Shown piece after piece: positions 25,348 to 37,204 of a DNA stretch of 64,000 nt. Under the pieces are notes generated by a model. It saw only the letters and a program-made list of their open reading frames with translations, searched no databases and was not told the DNA's origin. The stretch's first letter is position 1, and each line of letters begins with the position of its first letter. This DNA comes from Atrichornis clamosus (Eukaryota; Chordata; Aves; Passeriformes; Menuridae), in contig WBMZ01006404.1 in the NCBI GenBank assembly GCA_013400975.1, positions 124,001 through 188,000 of the forward strand, in the 5' to 3' direction. The translations under genes and the position numbers were made by a program.

Positions 25348-28300
25348 AAGCTCAGTCTGAGCGATCATTCCTTTATTAGCTTTGTGAATTATCGTACAGC
25401 TAGAAAGTGGAGATTGGAGAGAATTTATCCTGAAAGAAGACTGAGCGCTTCATGTAGGCTGACATACTATAAAGGAGAATGGAAACTGGGCTAAGTAATA
25501 GAAACCAGAATCAAACAGGCTTTGAGTTAAAAATGCTCCATGCACACAAACTGACTTCTACAGTGTTTATTACTAACAGCAACTGTGGCAGTATAGCTGG
25601 ACACCATCGCTCCTGGGGAGTTTGGACTGCACTGTGTGATAATGATTGTGCACGTTACTTCCAACATAATTGGGGTGGGGGTGCAACCCCCATCAGAGAT
25701 GGAGAGACAGATGGCTCATCTTGCCCACATCATTATATTCTCTGGTGGCTTGCTGACTAAAACATTTCCTTACTCAAGCTGTGGTATGTCACTACAGTGG
25801 TGTTACAACCAGCCCCTGTCAGTGTGCTTGTTTATTGCTCTGTCCCTTGCACCATACTGAGCAATTATTCTGCCTTTATTTAAGCACAGTCAATGAGCTC
25901 AGCTGCTCTATAAGCTGCAGAAATTGAGGAAAACTTGAATGTCGCTGAATTCATCAAAAATAAGTCAAGGGAAATAAACAGGAAGAAATTAGCTTTTTTA
26001 TTGTCATCATATCTCACATTACGGTATTTTCATGTAGCCAAGCTGGGACACTATAAAAGCGTATGACTACTTGGAGGTCACATTCTAATTTTTCAACTTT
26101 TTTGCAGCAGTGAAGAGTAAAGGGTATACAGCAGTGCTGAATAAAGTTGCATCTTGAGGCCATATTTAGTCACTTATTAAAATGTGGCCTCATTTACCAA
26201 TGTACTAAGCACTATCAGTTCTTATCATCCTCAGGATGACTTGTGGATGCACTTGTGTGTCTGAAAAAGTAGGCAAATTTTATACCTTAATTAACCGAGG
26301 ACACGCATGCAGCTTTAAACACAGAAGAGGGATGACTTCATTCAACTCTGGATTACATCAGTCTTATAGTAGCTTCTGTCCATGGAAACTCAGACAACTA
26401 CACCACTCTTGGAAGAGGTTGGTGTTGGTGCTAAAACATAGCCCACATGCCTCACATGTAAGCTAGATTTTATTTATCATTTAAATACAGAGAGGTATTC
26501 CTCTTCAGTTCTCAGAACTCATTTGTGGGAATTGAAATGTTCAGCTGGAACAAAAATAACTAGCAATACATGATATTGTAAAACACCCACACTTCACAGC
26601 TAGCTGAAATCCTACCAATGTACACTGGTGCAAAATCATTTCCCACCCCACGTCAGAACCCATCCATGAACTTTTTCTGAACATCTGAACTGGTCTGTGC
26701 TCTAGGGAATAAAGATGGATTTTACCTACAGCATTCTCACCAGAAATTTAAGAAAACTTTTTCTCAAATATCCCCACCATTAAACATCATTTCTACTGCA
26801 CAGTATAGAAAAAAATAGGAGATTTCTCAGACTGTTTATGTCCCTAACAATTGATGGATTTATAAGTCAAAAATAAACCAGTGAAATCTCAACAGAAGCC
26901 CACAGGCAGATGCACTTTTACGAACTTGAGTTTCTAAATGCCAAGAGAAAGCATTCATCCAAAGCGTGTCAGAGTACTATGTTAATAAAAAACCCCCATG
27001 TGACAGGGACTGTATTCCCCCCCAAAAATAAATGCATCTTGCAAGAAACAGAAGATAACAATTGGGCAATCATCTGAAGTCCTGATAATCTGGGGACCTG
27101 AATTAGAAACAGTATGAGCTGTTATTTCAACAAAATTGCAGGTCCCTATTACTGGTATTTTAAGTCCGTCCAGATACCAGACTGCTGGTTCCCAAAGTGA
27201 TGGCATCTACACTTGGGGGATAAGGATGGGCTGCATTTGTACTGCAAAGACAGTGACTCTGTTTTTTGATAAGCATCCTCAGATTTATATTGTAAAGAAA
27301 GCATTAATGAACAAAAAGGAGACAAGACACAATCTTTGGCTATACACTATACCAAAAAAAAAAGGAGCAAGATACCAAACTAAAAGGTATCTTTTTTAGG
27401 GCAGAGATATCACTAGTGGCATTAGCTGAAATCCAAGCAGATGTGTAGGTTGTTTACAAGCCACAGATAGCTAGAAGAGTAGAGCCAAACAGAGGAGCTT
27501 AGGAAAGGCACAGTTTTGATTGCTGAGAGCAAAGCAAATGTAAAACAAATCCCAGTCATGTAGCCTATTGGAAAACATTAATGGCTGCATGAGAAAAAAG
27601 GCACAAAGATGGACAAAAGAGCATCAGATGCATGAGCGCTGAATGGGCTAAGTGTGGCAATCAGTTCTTAATGCATTATGTTGAGGTGAATTTTTTCAGT
27701 CATCCCACAGTATTGTTACAGAGCAAAGAATATAGGTCAGATGTGGAAAACTAATGTCAAAAGGTACTGGCCATACACCTGCAGACTGGTACTTTCCCCT
27801 ACATTTTCCTCTTGCTATTGAATCCTTCCAAATAATTATTAATTAGTATTACTGTTATCATAATTCCTACTTTTTGCACATTCATCATCATTATGCAGCT
27901 AAATGTGTAGTTTTCTTCTTAAATCCTTTCCATATGTCTAAGTCAATCTCCCCAGACTCTTAATTATTTTAATGTTGATCTTGGAATACCTTCCAACTTG
28001 CAACAGATTTGTGATTTAATTTGATTTGCAAAATATGCAGAGCTGCCAGTATTCCCAAGAATTAACATTTCAGGTGTCACTCAACTTGCTACCACCATGC
28101 TTCTTGGTAATTTATGTGTAAACTATCATTAGACTTCAGTTTACTGCGAGAGGCTATCGCAGGAAAAAAAATTAAATTATGCTGAATGCATTGACACCAT
28201 ATTTACAAAAATGTAGTTAAGAAAATCTCTGAGACTCACAAAGACACAGGCTGGGGCAGAGGAGGAGGGAGGTGTAGCCAGGTCCAGCTGGATACACCTG

Positions 28301-28391
28301 GTTAATACCTGGTGAGTTCAACACATTCCTCATTGCTTTGAGTAGGTTTTTCCATATGGCCAAGTGAAAAAGACCAAAGACCAAAGCCATA

Positions 28392-28497
28392 GGCTTTGAG
28401 CAACCTGATCCAGTGTAAAGTGTCCCTTCCCATGGCAAGGGGGTGGAACTAGATGGTCTTTAAAGTCCATTCCACCCCAAACCATTCTATGATTCTA
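28392..28497 (+). mobile_element. CR1 LINE 3' terminal fragment
   Basis: The segment reads gagcaacctgatccagtg, cccttcccatggcaaggg, ggaactagatggtctttaaa and accattctatgattcta. This is the standard CR1 3' end including its short terminal repeat. Only about 106 bases remain. It is antisense to NELL2. Confidence 0.95.
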
Positions 28498-29100
28498 AAG
28501 AACTACTTCATCCCTTCTATTTTGACTCTGAAGAACAAATCCTCCAAATGTTCCCAACACAGTTATGATACGTTATATAAAAATTCTTCACCATTTTCTT
28601 TAGAAGTCAGAAAACAAACCCAGGAGCACAAATGTGATGGTACCAGGCTGCAATGTACAGTAAAGGCCTCAGACTTAGAACCTCCACTCGGTTTGCCAAC
28701 TCCTTTGGCCTTTAACTCGTTATTCTCTAAAAGCAAGCAGTAGCAAAGAATCAGCATGACTTAGCTAAAGTGAAAATGAAAAGGAAAAGCAAAATAACCT
28801 GGAATTTACCAAAATGGTTATGAAAAACAGTTATATAGTCTGCACACACTTAAAACGTAGGTGAGCACCCAGCTCCACATGTGGCAATGGTCCGTACAGC
28901 TCGACACTGCTGCAGGGATGGACACGGCTGCTCACGTGGCCAAAAGCATGCTTGGAAGAAGTAGCCCACAATTTGCAACATGCCTGGTTATGCTTTTAAT
29001 AATTACTCAGTTAAGAATTCACATATATTTTCTGCTAAAGTACAGCACAATTGTAAAGTTTCACTGGTGTCTGGGTACAAACTTGCAGATTACTCACATC

Positions 29101-29170
29101 TCAAAAAAAACCCCTACCAAACCCAAACAAACCACAAAACACAAACAGGAAAAAAAACCCAAGAAACATG
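29101..29170. repeat. A/C-rich low-complexity stretch
   Basis: The stretch is made of runs of A with CCC and CAAAC units and has almost no G or T. It is simple sequence with no coding support. Confidence 0.8.
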
Positions 29171-32100
29171 TAATACATAATTTCATAAACCCCAGATGAC
29201 AGCATGTACAAATATTAATTCAAATACTCTGGCTTGTATACTAATACTTCATATGTCCTTCTCACATTCAGTCATTTCTCATCTTACCCAGACCACACAC
29301 ACAGGGGGAGTCAACTGAATATAGTGTTCTAGGGTACTTCTGGAGACATCTGCCCCTCCAGTACCACTAAGTGTGAAACATGAAACAGCCTCAAGGGAGG
29401 AAGTCTCTGGGAGGGCAACATCAGCTGCATTACCTCCCTCACGTCATCTCTGCCACAGGAGAGACAGAGAACACCACCAGCATTCCCATCAGAGCCACTT
29501 CCCCCTTTTATGCTGAATAGAAAGCAAAAAAATAGATGAAAGAAGATGGCCCACGATTTTGCACAGAAACAGAGCCTTAAAAGTCATCCAGGACTCAGAA
29601 AATCCAGGGCTTCTGCAGGCCAGGGAATGTACCTTCCTCTGCCTTAATACGATCAAAGGAGGATGGACTAAGTCTCACAGGGTCTTCTACCTTTTGTTCC
29701 ATTCTTGCTGGGTTACCTAGTCACGTGAGTGGTCCCTAGGCAGAAAACTAAAGACAATTGTTAAGACTAAACACGATTAACCATTCAGTGTGGCTAGCAT
29801 GAACTGTTCACTGTTAGAGCCAAGTGTGAAAAAGAGAGAGCTCTCATCTCTCATTTCTTAACTTCTCCCAAAATAAATGGAGGAAAAGATATGCTCTGCA
29901 CTGTTTAGAGCAATGCTGCCAGCTGTGAATTACACTGCAGCCTGAAAGACTGGAGGTGACATTGGCTTATTCCTTGTTTCCAGAAGGAAAACTTTCCTTT
30001 TTCCAGCCAAGAAAATGGCCCGTGTATTTCTGTAATCCCATGCAAAGAAAAGATGCGAGTACTACTATTCCAGAAAAATACTAAAGCATTCCAATTTGAT
30101 CAGAGCTAACTGTGATGGTGCAGCAGCTTACCAGTACACATATAAAACTACCCCAGCAATACTCATGCCGTTTTCTGCCTTCCTTCCCCCAGCACAACAT
30201 CATTACATTTCAGGTTCTGGGAAGCAAAGTGGAAGTGGAATGAGACGATACCAACATAGGATACCAAAGCACGGTAGCCGAGGGCATAATTTTATGTCTT
30301 TAATTTGCAGTTTGTGCACCCAATTGGCACACAGGTGCAACTTAGAAGTCATCTCTCCTTCTCATGGCTATGATTGATTTTTGAAGATAAAAATCAGTCA
30401 CAAACAACAGATTTCTGTGTAAATACACTTAGTTGCGACTAACTCAATCTAGGCTTGAGAATCGTAGTTCCAGTATGAATACAAATAACAATATCTGAAA
30501 TTGATGTCTTCATTACATTCTTTGTTGTGAAAATAAAAATGTAATTCAGATCTATTGTAAAACTTGCAATAAACATGCCAGGACAAAAGAAACTGGAGCT
30601 GTTTTGGAAGCAGCTACAGGCTGTCTAAATCAGTCTTTTATGTGCATGACTCTGACAGAGATAGATAGCACAGATTTCTTTTCAAATGTCTCATACAGAA
30701 GAAAACCTCTTCAATGTCACTGATTTTATGTCTCTTTTCTATTTTGATCAATGACTGCTAAATTATACGTGTTCATAGGACGGAACAATAAGGTATGTTA
30801 TGTTAGTCTGCCAGCAACTTGTGTGGACATCACGTGCATCATAACCTGCCTAATCCAGGTTCACATATAATTTTTCAACATCTTCCTGGGCTTCAGCTAC
30901 CCTGTGCAAACAATGACATACTAATGCCAAGCTACAGAACATTTTTTTTTCTGTTTAGTGACATTCCCAAGGACTACCAGGGCTTCTTGTCCAGTTTACA
31001 GTGTCAGCTGTTTTATGCACAGCTACAGTTCCATAACCAGATTCGATTACACAGCATTATGAGGAACTGTGTCCTGAAATATATTTTAAATACTTAACAC
31101 TTACTAACACACAGGGTCAATTGTCACTTGTTTGCCCTATTCTTGTTAATTCTGAACTGGATTAAAAACCTGCTTTCTCCTCAGTTTCACTGATATTTCA
31201 GCTGGCAAGTTAAAACCAGAACTGCCAATGAGGCAAATAGAGACTTGCCAAGAACTTTAAACTCTGCAGAGGAGAAAAGAGGGTTGAATGACTACATTTA
31301 TTGCAAACATTAACAAAATTCAAAGTGCATTATACTCTGTATGAGAGTACTGAGAGATCTGGACAGAACTGAATACTATACAACTCCACCCATACAGTCC
31401 TGGATACATATTTCAGTAACTAACCAGTGCCTCCACTGGTTGTGGAACAAGGGAAAAAGATGCTGTTATTTTGTGACCTATACACTTAATCACGTTAGAT
31501 TGCCAATTAACTGAAAGTCTATCACTCAGCAGGGACTGTATCCTCATGGCTGCCTATCAGTATCCAAAACTCACCAAAATTTAACTGCAGAAAAACTCCA
31601 GGTCCAAAATAATAGCGAGTGAAATTTCTCAGATGTACAGAGACTCTGTCTCTGACATGCATACACGGCATGATTTATAGTTCAGCTGGCCTGGCATATC
31701 TTAAGATTTGAAATCTTACAAAACTTTTTCATATACTTCCCTTTCTTTTGCATTAACTTTTCCCAGGTTGATTGAGACAAAAGTGGAAAAGAAATAATTC
31801 ATTTTGTCACTCATCAGGCTGATTTCACAGGAAACTATGATTTACAAATGTGGAACCACGTTCAGTTTGGAGTGTGAGATCTCTAATGGAATTCCTACAC
31901 GTTTTACACAAGCTGGACTGTCCACAGCTCTTAACTACACTGTATTTCATAACAGTATGTTTCAGCAAATATCAACGTGTGGAGTGTTGAGAACCACCTA
32001 TATTACATTTATAGGCACTCAATGCCCCTGCAAAGTTGTTGGCGATGGTTTACCATTTGCAAAGTGCAATCAAAACAGCAAGTTAAGGGAAACCAAGCGG

Positions 32101-33455
32101 AAAAAGTATCACATGGATTTGGGCAGAGTCAGCCCTGAAATAATCCCAATATTCACACTCAGTAGGTAGTGAAACAATTTCTTTATTCAGCTGAGAGTGT
32201 AGAAAATGTAAGAGAATGATCAGAAACATACTGTTGCTTCAGAAAGGACCTGCTGCAAGCAGTGTTTATAACTTGGTCCTTCAAGAAGTAGGCTTACTGC
32301 AGTAAAACAGTGCTTGCCAGTGTATGAGAGGAATGACAAGTACAGGCAAGACAGCATGCACAAAAAATCACATGTATGTGGTTTGAAACCCACATCCCTG
32401 AGTGCTGCACTTATTTCGGCAAGCAAATCATGCCAATTTATGAAGAAGCTGTTTCTGTACCAAGGCATATTCTTGATGCTAAAAGATGCCAGGACACAAT
32501 GGACAGAACTAAATACATTTAGAAATTAACTTCACAGTGCTGCCTCCACATTCTGAATACTCTCATCCATTTACATCTAGTTTCTGTTAGATACTATGAA
32601 CTTCAAGAAACCTTTACTGAACAAATATAGCCTTTTATAGAAAGAACTGATTTGTTCCCCTGTGCACACAAAATAGTGGTACTATTTTGTTCACTGAGCA
32701 AATGCACCACATCATTGATTCATATTTGATTTATCTGTAGGAAAAAGCACAGAAACACTTAGAGTCAGCCTGGCTCTGGCTCTGATACCAAAGGCTGTTT
32801 TAAATGTCCAGTGCTCATTCCATAACCCTAAAAGACCTTGAAATAAAAGAAGAATAGAAGACAGCAAGTCAGTATGAAACATGTCCTCTAGAGCATTCAC
32901 TGATAGTAGAGCAAAACCAGAAGATACAGATATAAGACTGACCATGTTGTCTAGTGGTTCAAGGCAAGCAGAGCTCCTGCCCTCTGAACTCAGGATTCAC
33001 CTGAGAAACCTGAATGAGCCAGGAGAATTCAAAATGAGGACACAGTCACTTCTAATATGTAGCAAATTTAACTCCATCAAAAGTTTGCAGAAGAATCGCT
33101 GTACTCCAAGAGAAGCTGTACTGGTATGGAACATAGAAACCAAGTAAAACAGCACTATTTTTGCTCGCTTATTTTTCCCTTCAGTCTCCTCCCTTCACCT
33201 TTTCACTCAGCACTCAAAACCGGGCAGACCCATGAGACAATCCAGCCTGTCCTACAATTTCAGGCAAACAATATGACATACACATAATATGTAAAATGCA
33301 TTAGCTTTTCTGCACTGTATCCTATTTTGGTGTTTACTCTGTTTAACACTTCATTTAGATGCTCTCTGACTCAAAGATTAACTTCATAAGAATTGTATCA
33401 GTACTCCTAAATACCACCATCCTGTTATTTCCTTCCACAAATATACAGCTCTTAC

Positions 33456-33581
33456 CTGTACATGAATAATCATCAATGCGTATATATCCTGTTTTGCAGA
33501 CACACATAAAGGATCCTGGTGTGTTTACGCACATGGTATTCTCACGACAGTAGTGCCGTCCTTCAGCACACTCATCAATAT
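33456..33581 (-). CDS. NELL2: NELL2 internal exon: calcium-binding EGF module 2
   Basis: This 126-base exon encodes a complete calcium-binding EGF module beginning DIDECAEGRHYC and ending IRIDDYSCT, with six cysteines. The D-I-D-E-C start and the stretch CVNTPGSFMCVC satisfy the C-x-[DN]-x4-[FY]-x-C-x-C pattern of Asp/Asn beta-hydroxylation in calcium-binding EGF modules, so calcium binding is likely. The acceptor is TGTTCACAG and the donor is ACAG|gtaaga; both ends are phase 1. The 12 kb intron lies upstream and the 24 kb intron downstream, so this small exon is isolated in more than 35 kb of noncoding DNA. An open frame runs through both splice sites into the introns (33355-33606), but the splice signals define the coding part. 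Confidence 0.97.
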
Positions 33582-36500
33582 CTGTGAACAAGGCAAAGAG
33601 GAACACAAGTCAAATTCAGCAGTATTCTTTGCAATCTCTCAATACACTGCTATTCACTTCCATCGGTAGTGAGCTAAAGAGTTACTTAAATACCAATGCA
33701 TTTTGGAAAGGTTTTTGGCTGTCTCCTTTTAAAAACACTGCTTGAAGTATTCAAACAAGAGAAGCACCATGAGCTTTCTGTGAACAGCTGTTAGTGGAGC
33801 TACAAAGGAGATTACACTGGCTTACATCTTTTCTTTTGAAGTGCCTCTGATGTTATTCCTATGATTTAAATAAGGGCAGAAAAAAAAATAACCAGGGTCC
33901 CAAACCACTGACCAATGTGCAATGCCATCCGTCACTGCACCCTGTGCAGTCATCGGAGCCATCAGTACACAAACACACAACCATATGCACACCACATGCC
34001 TTTGATCTAACAGGAACTGTTGTTTGGGAAGAAACTGTAAGGAACATGGTAAGATCTGAAAAGACACTGGAACTTATAAACGTATAAATTTATCTTAGAA
34101 CTATAAAGTAGCCAATCAGTACTTTTAATATATATAAACACATATATCTGTATCTGCAAATATTTACGTACATATGTATAGAGATACATATACACACTGT
34201 ATCTGAAAGGAATCTGTAAGAATCTCATTCATATAAAGACCTGCTCTGACAGAAAAAATTGCAACACCTGTTAGGGCTGAACATCTGTTGCAGTATGGAG
34301 TCCTAGAGCAAACTCCCAACATAAATGACTGTAGGCATGGACTTCAAAACCTAATTTGGTTTGGTACTATCTTGGGCTTCAAAATTAGACATATTTCTTG
34401 TAACAGGTTATACTCCAATGGTAAGACAGAGAAAGCACTACAAATCACAAAAAAAACCCTTCTGCATACTATTATACTGCAAGGAAGAAAAGCTATATTA
34501 ATTTGGGAGTGCTCAGTAGCACACTGTTCCTGTAACACTAATGATAAAGACATAATTACTGAGATGCTCAGTACACCTATTTATATTGTCATGCAGTGTG
34601 CCACTGAACCTTGCTATCAAAATATGCTAAAAATCAAAAGGGTGGATTATTGCCTTGGTTTTTTTCCTGCTCATCTATTTCGATTTTCTTCCCTGTTTAC
34701 AATGACATTTATAGCTCTCAGTGTTGAAAATAAAATTTCTGGATGGAAAAGTGTCTTGTTGCAGAATCTAATGATAGTTCAAAACAATAGACTAGATACA
34801 TAAACTCAGATCAGGTTGATTTCTTAATGCTGCGATGCTAAATGTCAGCATTATTAACTCCTGTGCTCCGCTCCTGCTTAGCTTGTATACTTATCCCTCA
34901 ATTCTTCTTATCTTCCCAGTGTCTTTAAATAAAGAGGAATTTACCAACTACACTCATTGCCTGCTCTTTTTTCCCCCTTTACATTCCTAGAAGATAATTT
35001 GCCTTCCCGTACAAAACAATGTGACACGCTGAATATTAGTGATTCTGTAGTAAGTTTCTAATTTAATTTAGTTTTGAAAAAAACATTTTCCACAGTTCCT
35101 CTGCCCACTGAATTCTGCTGAAGAAGGTGGGGGCAGTTGGCCGCAAAACAGGAAGGTGTCCACTGCAAATGCTGAGGGTGGAGAGCCCAGTCTATTTTGT
35201 ATAAATTCAGTTCCTAAGAATTTCATGGCCAATATACTTCAGGCTCGTTTCCTTCCCCTCTTTTCCCTGTAAGCTCTGGCTTGGAAGACTCACAAGTCTA
35301 TTAAGGTGGTAGTTCAGAAAAGCTAATCTTGCAATTTTTATGTACATGCGTACCTAGACAAATGAACGTGTATTTACAGTGAATACAGTGAGCATACTAA
35401 GGCTCAAAACACATTTTGTGAACTTCATCTAAGAACACACACACAAAAAAGTGAAGCTATCATAAGACTACCACAGCTGGTTTTGCACAGAGAGTGGAAT
35501 AGGGCACAGATCTCCTGACATGCAGATGTTCTGCAGAAACACAAGTATGCAGTTCACAAAAGCAGCCAGCATTTACAACATATGGCTCAGCCTCCACAAC
35601 AAATGATGCAACTTGTGTCTTTCATAATTCCAGTTTACAACTCCATATTAAATTAATTGTGTTGATTTGTATTTAAGTAACAACATCAGTCTTTGAGTAA
35701 TTAGAGGCCTTATGTTCTCAGCATCAACAGACTGCCTAGAAGCCAGCTCTGGCACCCTCAGAAAATTCTACTTAAAAATCCAAAGCCTCAGAAGCATTAA
35801 ATAGAACTTTCTGAAAACTATACTAATGATTGCTTTGGCAGGTAAATAGCCACAGGAGACCAAAAATGCCAACTGTTTTTATTTTGCAGTGAAAAACTTA
35901 AAGTCAAAGCTACTTTGATTCAAACCTCCTAATTTAGAAGTGCTCTAAATAAAAGCTTTCATTTTGCCAACATACCACATACTGAGATTTTGAAAAATGT
36001 TTTATTTTTAATTGCCTTTTTTTTCCAAAACCGTGCTTGTTCAGTTGATACCAAGAAAAGAAAAATTAAAAGAACCCCACCAACCCACAACTGATCAGGT
36101 TTGCTTTGAAGCATTCATTTGAACAAATGATGTATTATTTTTTTCAAACAGATTTGCAAAGATATTGCTCACATTTTTTAAATGTTCACTGGAAATCAAA
36201 GCTCCCACCCAACTCTATTATTACTATTATCACAAGATTATGTTACATTGGCACATAAAGACCATCTACACTATGGACACACAGCAGATAAGAACCTGCT
36301 TTTACAAACAATTTGCAACATTAATACTAAATAAAGATAATTAATACCAAAAAGGGTAAAGTAACAGTCATATGACAACAGTCACACAGAGATTGGCCAC
36401 ACTAAAAGCATGCAATTCCATTCCCCCTTTAACACTCCACATGCAAGCTTCATCTACATCAGGTTAAGGTATTACCACTCAAGAAGGACTGAACAAGGGC

Positions 36501-36601
36501 AGGGAACAAGCCCAACATCTCTTCTTGTTCAAACCTACCAAAATAAAAGCCTTTTCATCCTGCTTAGTAGTTGAAAACTCTGGTGTAGCCTTTTATTCAC
36601 C

Positions 36602-37204
36602 TGTTGTGGTTTAAGCCCAGCTGGCAACCCAGCCCCATGCAGACACTCACACGCTCCCCCAGCAGTGGGATCAGGGAGAGAACTGGAAGGGTAAAAGGTA
36701 AAAAATTTGTGGGTTGAGGTAAAGACAGTTGAATAGGGAGAGCAAAGGCCATACACACAAGCAAAGCAAAACAAGGAATTAATTCCCTGCTTTGCATTGG
36801 CAGGCAGGTGTTCAGCCATCCCCAGGAGAGCAGGGCCCCATCACATGTAATGGTGAATTGGGAAGACAAATGCCATAACTCCAAATGTCCCCCACTTCCT
36901 CCTCCTTCCCCCCACTGTATACACTGNCTCCTCCTTCACTGTATACACTGAACATGATGTCATGTGGTCTGGAATAGCCCTTTGGGCAATTTGGGTCACC
37001 TGTCCTGGCTGTGCCTCCTCCCAACCTCCCCTTTGCCAATATGGCAGTACAAAAGCAGGAAAGGCCTTGGCTCTGGGTAAGCTCTGTTCAGCAGTAACAA
37101 AAACATCTCTATATTATCAACTCTGTGTTCAGCAAAAATCCAAAACACAGCCCCTACTAGCCACTGTGAAGAAAATTAACTCTACCCTGGCCAACACAAG
37201 CATG
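36602..37204 (-). mobile_element. Solo LTR of an avian ERVL-type retrovirus (family B, copy 2)
   Basis: This copy begins on the plus strand with tgttgtggtttaagcccagc and shares most of its length with 15533-16112. As in that copy, its own transcription would run on the minus strand. It contains a TATA-like GTATACAGTG site with an adjoining gatgtcat CRE-like site near 36955. No internal viral sequence adjoins it. The bases tcacc lie immediately before it (36597-36601) and again at 37205-37209, a candidate 5-base target duplication. This places two bases beyond the expected terminus inside the element. A single N at 36927 interrupts it, with a local duplication that the other copy lacks. Confidence 0.88.
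36899..36950. repeat. Local direct duplication around a single N (position 36927)
   Basis: The segment ctcctccttc(n)actgtatacactg occurs at 36899-36926 with five extra C and again at 36928-36950, separated by one N. The homologous LTR at 15533-16112 has this segment once. The duplication is therefore likely to be an assembly join of two overlapping contig ends over a C-rich run. Confidence 0.85.

Larger units (their letters stand above)
9473..33455 (-). other. NELL2: NELL2 intron between EGF2 and EGF3 (24 kb)
   Basis: This 23983-base intron is the longest complete one in the window. From low to high coordinate it holds an AT microsatellite (13551-13607), a CR1 fragment (14778-15216), an LTR of family B (15533-16112), a compound CA/TA repeat (24877-24927), an RFX-like palindrome (25335-25347), a CR1 tail (28392-28497) and an A/C-rich low-complexity stretch (29101-29170). 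Poly-A runs occur near 10181, 21043 and 25179. 16200-24800 and 29300-33450 are AT-rich with no repeat or exon I recognise. The stretch 20540-20720 has homeodomain- and E-box-type motifs but no proof of function. Confidence 0.9.

Noticed and set aside
31804..32169. 121-codon plus-strand open frame with many cysteines
   Set aside because: It has no EGF or VWC spacing, no splice signals and no family I recognise; probably chance.
33355..33606. 83-codon minus-strand open frame taken as a small gene
   Set aside because: It is the EGF2 exon of NELL2 read through both splice sites into the introns.
15533..37204. The two family B LTRs as the two ends of one provirus
   Set aside because: They have the same orientation, but the 20 kb between them shows no gag, pol or env-like sequence and contains other independent repeats and the EGF2 exon. 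Each is better read as a solo LTR.
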